A stretch of DNA of 64,000 bases from Trematomus loennbergii. Its lineage: Eukaryota; Chordata; Actinopteri; Perciformes; Nototheniidae. Every line of letters starts with the position of its first letter. Within the stretch, counting starts at the first letter, position 1. This document shows, one piece after another, positions 10,428 to 23,895 of this stretch. The translations under genes were made by a program, and so were the position numbers. The stretch lies in contig JAAOOA010000060.1 of assembly GCA_012861695.1 (NCBI GenBank), positions 492,001 through 556,000 of the forward strand, given 5' to 3'. A model generated the notes under the pieces. That model made no database searches, was not told the origin of the DNA, and saw only the letters and a program-made list of their open reading frames with translations.

Positions 10428-10515
10428 TTGTAAAATGCCTTTTATGCTGCTGTAACAAAAACAATTTCCCAATTTGGGATCAATAAAGTACGATCTATCT
10501 ATCGATCTATCTAGT
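10428..10515 (+). mobile_element. LINE 3' tail with GATCTATCTATC terminus
   Basis: CTGCTGTAACAAAAACAATT followed by TTGGGATCAATAAAG and a short (ATCT)n-like end is a typical fish LINE tail. It sits within the right arm of A1 and has no partner at the mirrored place in the left arm, so it inserted after A1 formed. Confidence 0.6.
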
Positions 10516-11626
10516 CCCATAGCTGAGGATTCTGGGTAGTGTAGTGTCTTCTGCCATCCAAAAACTCCGAAAAAATATTTGTTTCTCCGAATCGAAAGGG
10601 GAAAATACAAAAGCATTGTACACAATTTAAACCAATCAATGTTGTGTAATTAACAAGGATAATCTGGTGTTTTTGAGTTGATGAGTAGTGCAGATATCAC
10701 TGTAAATAAATCAATCGACAGTAAGGGGAATACTTACTTCCGGGTGTAAAATCCTCCGTTAATGGGAATGGACGCTCACATTGCTCTCTGCGTCCGTAAT
10801 ACAATAAAGGGGACATGATCAAATAGGAATATAATTATCTTTTAAAAACGTTAACTAAAGGGAACAATCTATTTGACACAGCTGAAGCTCTGGCCTTCCT
10901 TAAAAACTAACTAATTTAATAAAAATCACAGTTGTATTACACACAATGCACTGTTTTTTGAGAACGAAAATTCGTAACTAATGCACCATAATACATTCTG
11001 ACGAAAAATAAAAATTATTATGAATACAAATCAAATAAAGAAGCCTCCCGTGAGTTACTACAAGCTATAAAGTAGATTTTAAAAACGTTTTATAGAATAA
11101 AAGCTCACTGCGGGACGTTGTAGAAATGCGTGTGTGCACCACGACAAAGGAGCCTCATTCACTTTACATTGGGGTTGTTTGCGTGGTGCCGACACGTAAA
11201 TGTAGCAGAGTGCGTGACTTCACCACGTACTGCGGTGTTTAGGAGTCGTGGTGGAGTCACGCATTCTGGTGAGACCAGGTTGCCAGACTTGTAGTGATTT
11301 TCACCTCGTTTAATACTTTTCGCCTCATTCTGAAAGAAAGAGGTGAAATGTACCAACGTGATGGCCGTCTTGGTGTGTGGTGCGAGACGGGAGATGTAGT
11401 TCATTGAGCGGTTTCACACAAAAAAGTGTTACTTCACAGTTTTACGACACTTTTTTTTTTTACTTGCAAAATTATCTTTTAAATTGACAAACATCATATG
11501 TGTAATTCGTGGCACAATTCAAACGGAATCGAAAGATAATCTTTCTCTCCCCATTGACTTCATTACATAATTTTCCCCAAATAAGGTCCCATGGAGCTCC
11601 CCGGAAAGGGAGGGACTTCGCCTCTC

Positions 11627-12124
11627 TATATGGTACGACAGAGGATTTTGTTTTATTCCTTATATGCAGCAAATCATAAATAACAAAAAAGTGCTTTACA
11701 TATTTGGTACTCTCTACTAGTACTGCGCATCCCATCATGCTGTTTATTTTTTACCTTTTTTACCTTAAAAACTCTCCAGATTACGGTACAATTGTATAAC
11801 ACCTCACAGTTAAACAATTTAAGGATGCATTGCCCATGATTAACAATGTGCAAATAACAACTACCATAGTGCTATGCCCATACAACTGCCAGCCTGATGT
11901 GCTTAACACTCATTCATAGGCTAACTCACCAGTGAGCAGAAAGCAGTGGTTTCTATAGGAACAATAAAGAAAATAACCTTTCACAAACAGGTATTTCATA
12001 ACTGCTTACAATTGTAAGGAAGACATGTAAACTATTATTGGCAGTCACAGGCTGTTGTAAACTAAACACCACTCTCTCTGACAGAACACCTCACTGAGTG
12101 ATTTAACTCATATGTCTAACTTTC
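11627..12124. other. unrecognised AT-rich DNA
   Basis: No coding, repeat or inverted-repeat signal is recognised between A1 and the hAT remnant. Confidence 0.4.
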
Positions 12125-12424
12125 AGGTTTCTCTTTTCAGCTGCAGACCCCATGTCGCCTCTTATGTGCGTCGCTAAGTTCCTCGTACCACTTGTGTACT
12201 TTAAAGCGCACGGCATCTTTTACAATTTGCGAGTGATTTTTCAAGTTGACCGTCTCTCTTGAAAAATCCGAAGTGTTGCCAAACGTTTTATTTGTATTTT
12301 CGGTGCGCTGTGTTTCTCTTTCTCCTCGACTTCCATGTTTGTTGATAACTGAGACTCTCGGCCTCGTAGTGCGAAGCACAGATCAAAGATCGTCTCTGCT
12401 GAGTGCTGACGGGATGAGAGGATA
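12125..12424 (-). pseudogene. hAT transposase N-terminus with decayed BED zinc finger
   Basis: On the minus strand, reading across two frameshifts gives a VWQHFGFFKRDGQ segment, then CKRC, then SGTRNLATHIR and RRHG. This is the BED finger layout (aromatic start, C-x2-C, then H-x4-H) at the N-terminus of hAT transposases and ZBED proteins. A start-like ATG precedes it on the same strand near 12335. There are stops between the two halves, so it is not functional. The catalytic DDE region is absent. The element's probable outer end on this strand is at 12750, past the SINE inserted at 12425-12595. Confidence 0.7.
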
Positions 12425-12595
12425 TTATATGGGAGGCGTGTGGCGCAGGTTCAAACCCCACTGCAGTCAGCATGTCGTTGTGTCCCTGGGCAAGACATCT
12501 CACCCCAAATTGCTCCTGTGGGGATTGTCCACTGTATTGAGTATGTAAGTCGCTTTGGATAAAAGCGTCTAACAAGTGAAATGTAATGTAATATG
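12425..12595 (+). mobile_element. tRNA-derived SINE, 5'-truncated, inside the hAT remnant
   Basis: GCAGGTTCAAACCCC is a clean RNA polymerase III B box. It is followed by the fish SINE body (GTGTCCCTGGGCAAGACA, then CACCCCAAATTGCTCC). The 3' tail GTAAGTCGCTTTGGATAAAA ends in an AATGTAATGTAAT repeat. The A box region is missing or eroded. The tail is the same as the LINE tail at 23845-23895, which explains how the SINE could have been mobilised. Confidence 0.85.
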
Positions 12596-12755
12596 AATGA
12601 ATCGTTTTTTTACCGATGCAAAGACGCTACAATCGATGCACGCGAGTTCAACCCAAACTGTAGCCGATGTGCAGTCTTTCAACCGGTGCACTCACATCTT
12701 GAACGTTTATGCCGGTGCACCGATGCCAATCGGTGAATCTTAACATCCCTAATTC
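12596..12755 (-). mobile_element. remaining terminal part of the hAT element beyond the SINE
   Basis: This GATGCA- and CACCGATG-rich block continues the element on the other side of the SINE. On the minus strand it would open with TTAGGGATGTTAAGATTCACC, similar to ends of fish hAT elements. The matching opposite end was not found, so no TSD can be read. Confidence 0.5.
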
Positions 12756-14989
<2,234 letters not shown>

Positions 14990-15475
14990 GCGCTCTTATT
15001 GGCAGGGTCAGCCCTGTAATCTGCCGTCATGGCGCTCAGTGACCATCATGCCGTCAGAGTGAGAGGCGCTCTGCTCTGCTCTTGCTCTGGCACGTTACCC
15101 AGCATGCATTGCCTTGTTAACACAACTACCAGTCCAGTCGGCTGAAACCAAACAAAGCCAACCATAATCTGTTCATGGACTTAACATACTCTATCACATG
15201 TGCCGATAATAACGCTGCATTGTGATTGGCTCACCTGCCTCTGCAGGCTGCATTTCTATTGGTTACTCACCTAGTATGGTTTCCAAGGAAGCCATGTAGT
15301 TGTGTGAGCTTGTGAAAGAAACATTATTTCCAAGAAAGAGGTCTTTCCCATGGCAACGTTTAACAACCAATGAACATGCATAAGTGCAATGAGGTTACAC
15401 CCCTGTCTACTGACATCATTTCCTGTTATGAGCAAATTTCTCAGAAGGCCTTCGCAGCAGCCAATCAAATGCTGC
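14990..15475. promoter_or_regulatory. cluster of five CCAAT/ATTGG boxes (speculative)
   Basis: ATTGG or CCAAT pentamers lie at 14998-15002, 15225-15229, 15258-15262, 15367-15371 and 15461-15465, in a stretch less AT-rich than its surroundings. CCAAT boxes bind NF-Y and cluster in some promoters, but a 5-bp motif is common by chance. There is no TATA box, CpG island or downstream ORF that I can support. Confidence 0.2.
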
Positions 15476-17179
15476 CGCCTTGAAGAGAATCCATTTTGCA
15501 ACAGTGATTTACAGCAATATTTGTAGTGTAACTGCTGTTCTCACAAAATCATTACAGGTTTAATGTTTTATAAAATGTTAAGGAATTCAAGCAGAATGAC
15601 TGTGGAGAGCAAATTACTCCACCATAGCTCAAATCTGATATATACTGTATTTTTCTTACAATCATTTTATACCTTAGAAACGACTATGCGAGCAATTTGG
15701 TTCTGCATCTTTCCCAAGGACATATTGACATGTTGACTGCTGGGGGGGATCACACCACTGACCCACTGATCAGCACAATAACCCCCCCCCTGAGCCATTT
15801 ATTAATATGTATAAATGAACATTAAGGGTTAAGAACAACATTAAAAGCAAAGCCTTTTAAAATCGTACCTGTGTGATGACCTAGAGAAGTCAGGCAGTGT
15901 GTCTTTTTCCCAGATTTTTTTGTCCTGTCTGCAAACACCGAAATCTGAAGGGTAGAGAAAGAGGTGACGTCAAATTTAGGTTGAATAATCCGAAAAGGAT
16001 CTGCTTGACAATGTCGTGACCCCTACCACACTCATGGCGTTGCATGGTGCTGTGCAAATATTTGGTTTCTTCCAGTCCGTTTGAATCAGTAGATCACACA
16101 TCTCAGATGCAAAAACCCTGAAAACCTGATTTAGCGAAATACCTCAAGCCTTCAACTCTCCCCCCATTTACATTGCTAAAATTACTTCTTTGGATACTGA
16201 AGAGTGAAGATGGACTAGATGGTCCGAAAAAAAGCTTTCCATCCAGGTTATGAAACAAAATGTGATGAAGGTATGCTGAGCGCTCACTGTACCCTCTGCT
16301 CTCGGGGGGCATTGTTTTGTGTATTACCCCCCCGCCTTCATGAGCCATCATGTTTCAAGCCCTACAAAATGAACGGTCATGGGAAACTCAGTAGGCGGCA
16401 CACAGACTCTGCAGGGACCCCCAGCTCTGCCGGACCCCCCATGGACGAGCAGTGTCTCTCTGTCTCATCCTGTTCCATGGCACAGTGTCGTCCCGGGCTG
16501 CCCCCCCCATGCACCTCACTGAGGTGCTGCTAAGATAGCAGGCAGATTAAAATGAGCACGTTACGACATCGTCCACATCTCATAATGTGCTCTGTATCTC
16601 AGTTTTATCCTGTTAGCCAGTTCCAGACATCAAATTCACCTTGAACACGACTGCGGAAACAACACCAATATTATTGTCAACTTAAATTCTAAATGAACAT
16701 TCAGAAACACTAGTTCTTGACGTTCAGTTCACTTTTTGTTCTGCAAAATGTGTTAAATTATTTGTATTGACCTTGGATAACGGCTTTGTTCTAGGTTTCC
16801 ATTCATTTGAGGCCATTTTGTTCTGTTTTTACAGACAAAAATGACAGAAACATTTGAATAAAGCAATGTTTGTAATAATTATATATTTGTGATAGTACTG
16901 TTTCAGTGTGCTCTGTATAAATGTTCTGTAGTTCATCTGATTAAAATTGTGATTTTAATCTCAAAACCGCTAAAGTATTTTCAGGCAAAATGTGGGAAAT
17001 GTATTTAGGGTTAACTTTGATTTAAACATGTGTAGTATACTAAGGGCTTTATTGACTGGGGGTAACTGTATTAAGGGTTAACCTCATAACTTTATTACCT
17101 AGGGTTAATGTAATTGTAAAAAAGTGTCACTAAAAAGTTAATTAAGAACTCAGGAGTGAGCCAGTTTCAATTGCTGCCC
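15476..17179. other. no recognised gene
   Basis: Contains runs of G and C (near 15745 and 15785, and around 16320 and 16500), and GC-rich patches at 16270-16530 whose translations resemble nothing I know. GGGTTAA words recur at 17010-17105. Nothing can be firmly annotated. Confidence 0.4.
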
Positions 17180-17863
17180 ATCAGCTGCAGAGAGTTAACT
17201 AATTAAAGGGGCGTGGCCCCACAGCTGTGACAACTCAGCAATCAGGACCATTTTAGGCAGCACTTTCCTGGAGCGTCAGCTTCAAAGACAGACAAAGACA
17301 GACAAAAGACAAAGGAGTCCTGTTGGAGTCACGAGGGAGGCAAAGAGGAGGCAAATCCTACTTTAACTGTGCTAAGTATCTCTGATGTTTCTGTCCCCTC
17401 CTGCTAAGACATGTGTATATTCTCCATTCCAGTTCATGTATCCTCTTGCAATTTTTACAGGCCCCGTGCATCTCATAATCGTTGTAACCAGCCTGCTCTC
17501 GTCTATCCCACATGCTCCACTGCGATCCAACAGCTAGTTGCAGGTGGCCTGTGGAACTGCCAGTCAGCTGTTCCTAAGGCTGACTTCATCTCTGGCTACG
17601 CTTCCCTGCAGACTCTGGATTTCCTTGCTCTCACTGAGACCTGGATTACTCCATCCAACACATCCACCCCAGCAGCTCTCTCCACAGCATATTCCTTCTC
17701 CCATACACCCAGACCCACAGGCAGAGGAGGTGGCACTGGTCTCCTGCTCTCTCCCAAATGGAGCTTTTCCCTCTACCAACTTCCTAACTTCACTCCTTCC
17801 ACCTTTGAATTCCATGCCGTCACAGTAACCCATCCTATACAATTAACCATTGTTGTTCTATAC
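17180..17863 (+). pseudogene. L2-type LINE, 5' UTR and endonuclease domain (5' half, split by element C)
   Basis: From about 17500 one frame reads LWNCQSA, then DFISGYASLQTLDFLALTETWI and a GGGTGLLLS segment. These are the apurinic-endonuclease landmarks of fish L2-clade LINE ORFs: N of WN, E of the TETW motif, and the GGG loop. The frame continues to VVLYN at 17855, where element C interrupts it. The ORF resumes at 21228 with the LGDFN block. The 17200-17400 stretch, with a GACAGACAAAGACAGACAAAAG motif split across purine repeats, may be the 5' UTR. Before disruption this was an ordinary autonomous LINE. Confidence 0.8.
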
Positions 17864-18749
17864 AACACATTCTCACTCCCAACTCGGCCTATGTTGACGT
17901 TATGTCAGGGAGTCCCATTGACTTGCATAGAGCACCCTGAACGTTGGTAATAGACGAGTGGGATCGCGGCGAAATGCTCTCCGCAGATCCATTCTCACAG
18001 CGTTTATCAACCTTTTTCTAACTCAATATCAAGCCACACTTATTGTTTTTATTTCTTTATTTTAATTGAATAATGTAGGACTTTTGTTGCCTTCAGTTAG
18101 GGGGAGAGTAGGGGCTCAGAAAACTGAAATCTGTATTGTTTCATCGTTTTTTCCTACTAATTCTTTTCTAAACTACACACTGTGACACTATTATCCTTGT
18201 GTTTATTTATTTGTTTGATTGTATAATGTCGGACTTTTGGAGTCCGTCAGGACCGAGGGTCGGAGCAGCTCATTCGAACACAGGAAGCTGTATTTTCAAA
18301 ATAAGAGTTCATTTTAATATTTGACCTGCTCCATCTAAATCAGTCGCATTGACCCGAAGACACATTTTGAGTTGTATACACTGTTGGAAAGAGGAGATTC
18401 CTAGCTTTCTAATGATATCAAGATTGTTTTTGTACTCCAATATTAAGCAAAATATGTCACATTATATAATGACTGTCACCGAGTCATCATTTTGAGAAAA
18501 AGGCCTTCAAAGTTCCCTCTTCTCTGGAATCCATCGATCTGATTATTAGCGGAGCAAATTATCAAAATAGTCCGGAGGGAAAATATTTCCGTTTGGATTA
18601 CTGGTCTGGGGGAAGCTCGCGAGTGTGTGTGTGTTTGTGTATTTTGCGTAAGTGTATATTGTGTTTGTTTCCCGGGGAAAACACTCACGAGAAACACCGG
18701 CTGTTGTTATGCCTCCTGTGACGTCAAGTTACTCCGTTCTCCGCTTGTA

Positions 18750-19082
18750 ATTATGCCGTTACAAGCTTCATAGTTGTATTTATCATCTAAATTTGCCGAA
18801 ACAAGTTTAATATTCTGAAAGCCAAGACTTTGTTTATTTGAAATCAGATGAAAACAAACTGTAACGGACCCTGCCGTGTTATCTATGATTACTATATGCC
18901 TTACATTCATAATTTCAGCCGGAGGGAGGGGGGCGGCGCTGCGGAAGAGCAGATTGCGAGTGAGAGGTGCCTGTCATCTTCCCTTTACAAGCTTCACAAA
19001 TTTATTTATCGTGTGATTTTGTAAATAAAAGTTTCATATTCTGAAAGCCAAGACTTTGTTTATTTAAAATCAAACAAAACAC
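18750..19082. repeat. direct repeat of about 110 bp inside element C
   Basis: The block running from TTACAAGCTTCA through TTCTGAAAGCCAAGAC and TTTGTTTATTT occurs at 18750-18862 and again at 18983-19082, in the same orientation, with moderate divergence. Confidence 0.75.
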
Positions 19083-19879
19083 CCGAACCCCGAAAAAATA
19101 GTTTTTTACGCAAATCCACGTTTATTTTGAAATGAGCCGTTGCGACTTCCGACTGATTTCGATAGAGCGGGTCACATATTATGTTTTATAATATATTTTT
19201 TATTAACTAGACCACTGGGTCATGTTAAGACCATCTTTTCTGTCGGTTTGGTGTTACAAATATAAAAACAATATATGTGTGGATAACAAAATACATCCAT
19301 CATAAACTAAACTGGAAACAGCAGTATATTTTATTGTGTTAACACTGTAAACCTGAGTGCTTTAACCGCCTAGTGGTTAAAGCATGTTATTTAATTTTTT
19401 GTTGATACGTTATATTTGATGAAAACATAAAAATATTAAGAGTACATACTTTCATAGGGGGAAAGTAGAAGGTCAATAATAGAAATACAGAATAGAACAT
19501 ATCAATAAGATACTGTAAGTGACCTCTACATTAAAACAGTTTAGTGCCGGATGTACAAAGATATTAATAGGAGGATGTGCAAAACAGACAAACTAATTAG
19601 GCTTTATTTAAACATTAAAGAATACTTTAGGTTAAGATCTTCTTTTGAATAAGAAAAAAGCTTTGGGGGTAACTACAGATAAATATTAAGCCTGACAAAG
19701 TACTTAACGTCTAATATATTGCATTTGTTTTGGGACTTGACAATCAACTTTCCTGCAATGTTAACTATGTTGAAGCACTTATTTTAACTGATATTATACA
19801 TATGTATTAAACTCTTATAAGATGTAAGTAGATAGAATAAGAAATGTGCAGAATATGACAGTTTAATGGTGGAGGTACA

Positions 19880-20646
19880 CACGTAAGGGATAATGTGCAG
19901 CGACGTGGTCATTATGGGGAAAAGAACACCGACAGGCTGATCAGGAGCCCGACGCGAAGCGGAGGGATCTAGATCTGCATGAAGGTGTTCTTTTCGCTGC
20001 ACATTATCCCGCTTATTACACGGCCACATTCTCAACAAAGTAATGATATGACTCCCACTATTAATTGAAATGCTTTTATGGATTTAGAAAATGATTTTAT
20101 TGATTTAAAAAATAGTTGTATTGTATGTATTGATTTAAATTGACATGCATCCGCTAAGGAAAATAGTTCGTTGTTACGGTTTGAAAAAAAAACGGAGCAA
20201 CGCAACGGCAGGAAGGCGGAGCTTTTTGATTACAGATTTGAAAACATCGTTGCTTGCTTTAAAATTAGCACAATTCATTATGTCAAACCTTGGAAAGTAT
20301 CTAGATATCCCTGCCCTAATGCCAAAGGAACTGGCAACTGAATATGTGTCGCCGTTTGATGTCTATGTCTGGACCGCTGCGTAAAAAGGAGGGTTTCTGC
20401 CAGTTACTTCTCCGCTGTTTTCTTGTCGCTCTTGTCTTGTCAGTTAGAAAAGCAAACTGCATGCAGTTTGCTTTTCAGCCAAACTGTATACAGTTCAATC
20501 GACCGGACTTCTTTCTGCAGATTTGAGCGTCCTTAACAACGGTCATAAATCCTTGACAGCGGTCTGTCTGTTCTGGATTAACAACGTGTCACGTGTTCTG
20601 AATTGACCAATCAGAATCGAGTATTCAACTAAGCCATGTAATAAAT
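19880..20646. mobile_element. insertion inside the shared core of C, with large stem-loop
   Basis: Compared with A1 (near 9829) and A3 (near 63302), about 770 bp interrupt the module between GGTACACAC and ATATCGATAG. Its left part forms a stem: GGGATAATGTGCAGCG (from 19884) pairs perfectly with CGCTGCACATTATCCC (ending near 20010), with AAAAGAACACC and GGTGTTCTTTT pairing inside it. A perfect 30-bp palindrome lies at 20447-20476. There are no clear terminal repeats or TSD, so the family is unknown. The frame at 20145-20384 resembles no transposase that I know. Confidence 0.65.
20447..20476. repeat. perfect 30-bp palindrome
   Basis: The sequence starting GAAAAGCAAACTGC at 20447 reads identically on both strands through 20476, centred on GCATGC. 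No spacer separates the halves, so it is a true palindrome rather than a hairpin with a loop. Confidence 0.95.
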
Positions 20647-20825
20647 ATCGATAGATGTCTTGTAATGCACTGTTGAGGAACCTGCGACCCAAGTCTTTCA
20701 TCTCTGACCTTGTCAGGTATTGAACATTCAATAAATAAAGAACACATAATTATTCAATATAAAACACAGAATGTGTGTGATTATACTAAATGATTTACAA
20801 ATAAACACCACTGCATATTTACAAC

Positions 20826-20890
20826 TGTTACACATACTGCTGTAACGAAAAAATGTCCAACTTGGGATCAATAAATTATATCTTATCTTA
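20826..20890 (+). mobile_element. LINE 3' tail fragment inside element C
   Basis: CTGCTGTAACGAAAAAATG followed by TTGGGATCAATAAATTATA and a TCTTATCTTA end matches the tail type at 10428-10515. It lies next to the right arm of element C. Confidence 0.55.
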
Positions 20891-21227
20891 AGATGATCGA
20901 GATGCCCCTACTCTCCCCCTAACTGACGGCAACAAAAGCCCAAAATTATTCAATTAAAATAAAGAAGTAAAAACAATTAGTGTGGCTTGATATTGAGTAA
21001 GAAAAAGGTTGATAAACGATGTGAGAATGGATCTGCGGAGAGCATTTTGCCGCGATCCCAACTCGTCTATTACCAACGTTCAGGGAGCTCTATGCAAGTC
21101 AATGGGACTCCCTGATAGTTGAAACTCGACGCTAAAGTGCCCCCCCTTGCGTTGGAAAGTGACGACAGGGACCCTGACATAACGTCAACATAGGCCGAGT
21201 TGGGAGTGAGAATGTGTTGTTCTATAC

Positions 21228-23895
21228 CGTCCACCAGGCGCCTTGGGGACTTCTTGGAGGAATTAGATAATCTCCTCTCACACATCCCTGAAACTGGCCC
21301 TCCCACTGTACATCTCGGAGACTTCAACCTCCAGACAAGGAAGATATCTGAACTAACATCTCTTTTAACCGCCTTTGCTTTCTCACTGTCTCCATCCCCA
21401 CCAACTCATAAGCTGGCAATGTCCTTGATCTCATATTCTCAAGGAACTGCACTACTTCTAACCTCTCTGTAAACCCGCTTCACACATCTGATCACTTCTT
21501 CATTTCATTCTCTCTACCCCTTTCCAAACATAACAAACTAATCTCTTCTAATTCTGCACCTGTCCGCCGTAACATTCGTTCCCTCTCCCCCTCTACTCTT
21601 ACCTCATCGGTGCTCTCAGCCCTCCCTTCATCTGACTCGTTCCAACTCCTGCCTCCAAACTCTGCTGCAGAAACTCTCCTCTCGACTCTTTCATCCTCTC
21701 TGGACTCTCTCTGTCCTCTCACATCTCGGCAGGCTCGTCAGTCCCCTCCTGCTCCCTGGCTAAATGACCAATAGAACCATCCTTCGGGCAGCTGAGCGGA
21801 AACGGTGGAAATCCAAACACCATGACGACCTCCTAACCTCTCCTCTCCTCTTTCTCTGCTTCGATCTCTCAGGCAAAAAGCACTTTCTTTCAAGATAAGA
21901 TCCATTCTTCCTATTCCAATCCCAAAAAACTATTCTCTATATTCTCCACCCTCCTTGACCCCCCCAAGGCCCCTTGCCCCTCCTCCCTTCTTCCAAGCGA
22001 CTTTGTTAACTACTTTGAAAAAAAGGTTGATATTCGTTCTTCATTCTCCGACTCACCATTAGTCACCACTGGGTCACCAGTCCCACCGTTCACCCACACA
22101 CTGACCTCCTTTTCCCTCTCTCTCCAAGTGAGGTTCTTACCCTCATTACCTCTGCCCATCCTACCACCTGTCCTCTGGACCCTATCCCCTCAAACCTCCT
22201 TCAGACTATCGCTCCTGATATTCTACCGTTTCTCACCCATTTCATCAACACTTCTCTAACTTCTGGTCACTTTCCAAACAGTCTCAAGGAGGAAAGAGTA
22301 AACCCTCTCCTAAAGAAACCCACTCTCAACCCGTCCGATGTTATAAACTACAGGCCTGTCTCTCTCCTCCCGTTCCTGTCTAAAACACTAGAACGCGCTG
22401 TCTTTAAACAACTCTCCTGTTATCTCCATCAGAACAACCTTCTTGATCCGCACCAGTCTGGTTTCAAGGCAGGTCACTCCACAGAAACTGCTCTCCTTGC
22501 TGTCTCTGAGGAACTGCACACTGCTAAAGCAGCCTCCCTCTCCTCTGTCATCATCCTTTTGGACCTGTCTGCTGCATTCGACACGATGAACCATCAGATC
22601 CTCCTTCACACTCTCCAAGAACTTGGAGTTTCAGGCTCTGCACTTTCCCTCTTCACCTCCTACCTCAAAGACCGCACCTACAGGGTAACTTGGAGAGGGT
22701 CCGAGTCCGACCCTTGTCAATTATCTACAGGGGTCCCTCAGGGCTCTGTCTTTGGTCCCCTCCTCTTCTCTCTGGACACTAACTCGCTCTGATCTGTCAT
22801 TAGCCCGCATGGTTTTTCATACCATTGCTACACTGACGACACTAAATTCATTTAGTCTTTTCCCCGTTCTGAAACACAGGTTGTCGCTTGTCTAGCTGAC
22901 ATCTCCTCAAGCTCAACCTTGACAAGACTGAACTGCTTTTTCTTCCGGGAAAAGATTGTCCCACTCTTGACCTAACAATCAACATCGGCCCCTCTGTTGT
23001 TTCCCCGACTCAGACTGCAAGGAATCTGGGTGTGACCCTAGATAACAAACTGTCCTTCACTGCAAACATTGCTGCAACAACCCGCTGCTGCAGATACACT
23101 CTTTACAACATCAGGAGGATACGTCCCCTCCTGACCCAGAAAGCGACGCAGCTTCTGGTCCAGGCTCTCGTCATCTCACGCCTAGACTACTGCAACTCCC
23201 TCCTGGCTGATCTACCTGCATGTGCCATCCGACCTCTGCAGCTCATCCAGAATGCAGCAGCTCGTCTGGTCTTCAACCGTCCTAAATGTTCCCACACCAC
23301 ACCGCTCCTCCGCTCCCTTCACTGGCTTCCAGTAACTGCTAGAATCCCTTCAAGACACTGGTACTTGCGTACCATGCTGTGAATGGTTCTGGCCCTTCCT
23401 ACATCCAGGACATGGTTAAACCATACACCCCAGCACGTGCACTCCGCTCTGCATCAGCCAAACGGCTCACTGCACCCGCACTTTGAGGGGGACCCAAGTT
23501 CCCATCAGCAAAAACACGTGGGTTTGCTATCCTGGCTCCAATATGGTGGAATGAGCTCCCCATTGACATCAGGACAGCAGAAAGCTTACACATCTTCCGG
23601 CGCAGACTGAAAACTCATCTCTTTCGACTCCACTTCGAGCAATAAAATGAAAAAAAATGGAATAAAAATGCACTTAGATACTAACTAACACTTACATACT
23701 AACAAAGCACTTATATACTAACAAAGGACTGGCTTATCTAAAGCCTGTTGAGTATCACTTTAAATGGTTTGCCTCTATGAAACCAAATGTACTTATATGA
23801 TTCTGTTTTCGTGTAGTTTGTATCTTCTTGGTCGAATGCACTTATTGTAAGTCGCTTTGGATAAAAGCCTCAGCTAAATGAAAATGTAAAAAAAA
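21228..23895 (+). pseudogene. L2-type LINE, reverse transcriptase and 3' tail (3' half)
   Basis: This continues the LINE begun at 17180. It opens with the endonuclease end block (VHLGDFNLQ, about 21305-21335). After several frame breaks, a long frame without stops runs from about 22090 to 22792. That frame contains LDPIPSN, NYRPVSLLP, GFKAGHSTETALL, the motif A segment LDLSAAFDT and motif B TGVPQGSV. Motif C follows in another frame near 22826 as CYTDDTKF, where YADD is usual. The NIRRIRPLLT and ISRLDYCNSLLA segments of the C-terminal region lie at 23100-23220. The tail at 23845-23895 is GTAAGTCGCTTTGGATAAAA plus an A-rich end. Stops and frameshifts make it inactive. Confidence 0.88.

Larger units (their letters stand above)
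7691..11626. mobile_element. long-inverted-repeat element A1 (arms about 1.1 kb)
   Basis: The left end GAGAGGCGAAGTCCC is mirrored at the right end by GGGACTTCGCCTCTC, each next to a TA dinucleotide (7689-7690, 11627-11628). The arms stay alignable inward for roughly 1.1 kb (about 7691-8790 against 10270-11626), with small insertions, including a LINE tail near 10430-10515. The unpaired centre (8790-10270) contains a module shared with A3 and C, plus two L2-type LINE tails. There is no transposase frame. A TA target is seen in Tc1/mariner elements, but a 2-bp match cannot prove it. Arm-scale identity means the element could fold into a very long hairpin if transcribed. Confidence 0.75.
17864..21218. 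mobile_element. element C: 3.36-kb inverted-repeat element with perfect 9-bp TSD
   Basis: The ends are AACACATTCTCACTCCC and its exact inverse. The arms align for about 255 bp (17864-18118 against 20905-21218), the right arm carrying an extra ~60 bp. GTTCTATAC directly flanks both sides (17855-17863, 21219-21227), and joining the flanks restores the LINE reading frame region, so this is a clean insertion. The interior has no transposase. It holds a ~110-bp direct repeat (18750-18862 and 18983-19082), the core module shared with A1 and A3, and a further insertion at 19880-20646. A 9-bp duplication is the size made by Mutator-like elements, but without a transposase the superfamily is open. Confidence 0.9.

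Noticed and set aside
14990..15475. Strong promoter call for the CCAAT cluster
   Set aside because: Pentamers are frequent by chance and there is no downstream gene. Kept only as a low-confidence regulatory feature.
20145..20384. A 79-codon plus-strand frame inside element C
   Set aside because: No recognisable domain, and it lies in an insertion absent from A1 and A3. It could be real in an unknown element but I cannot support it.
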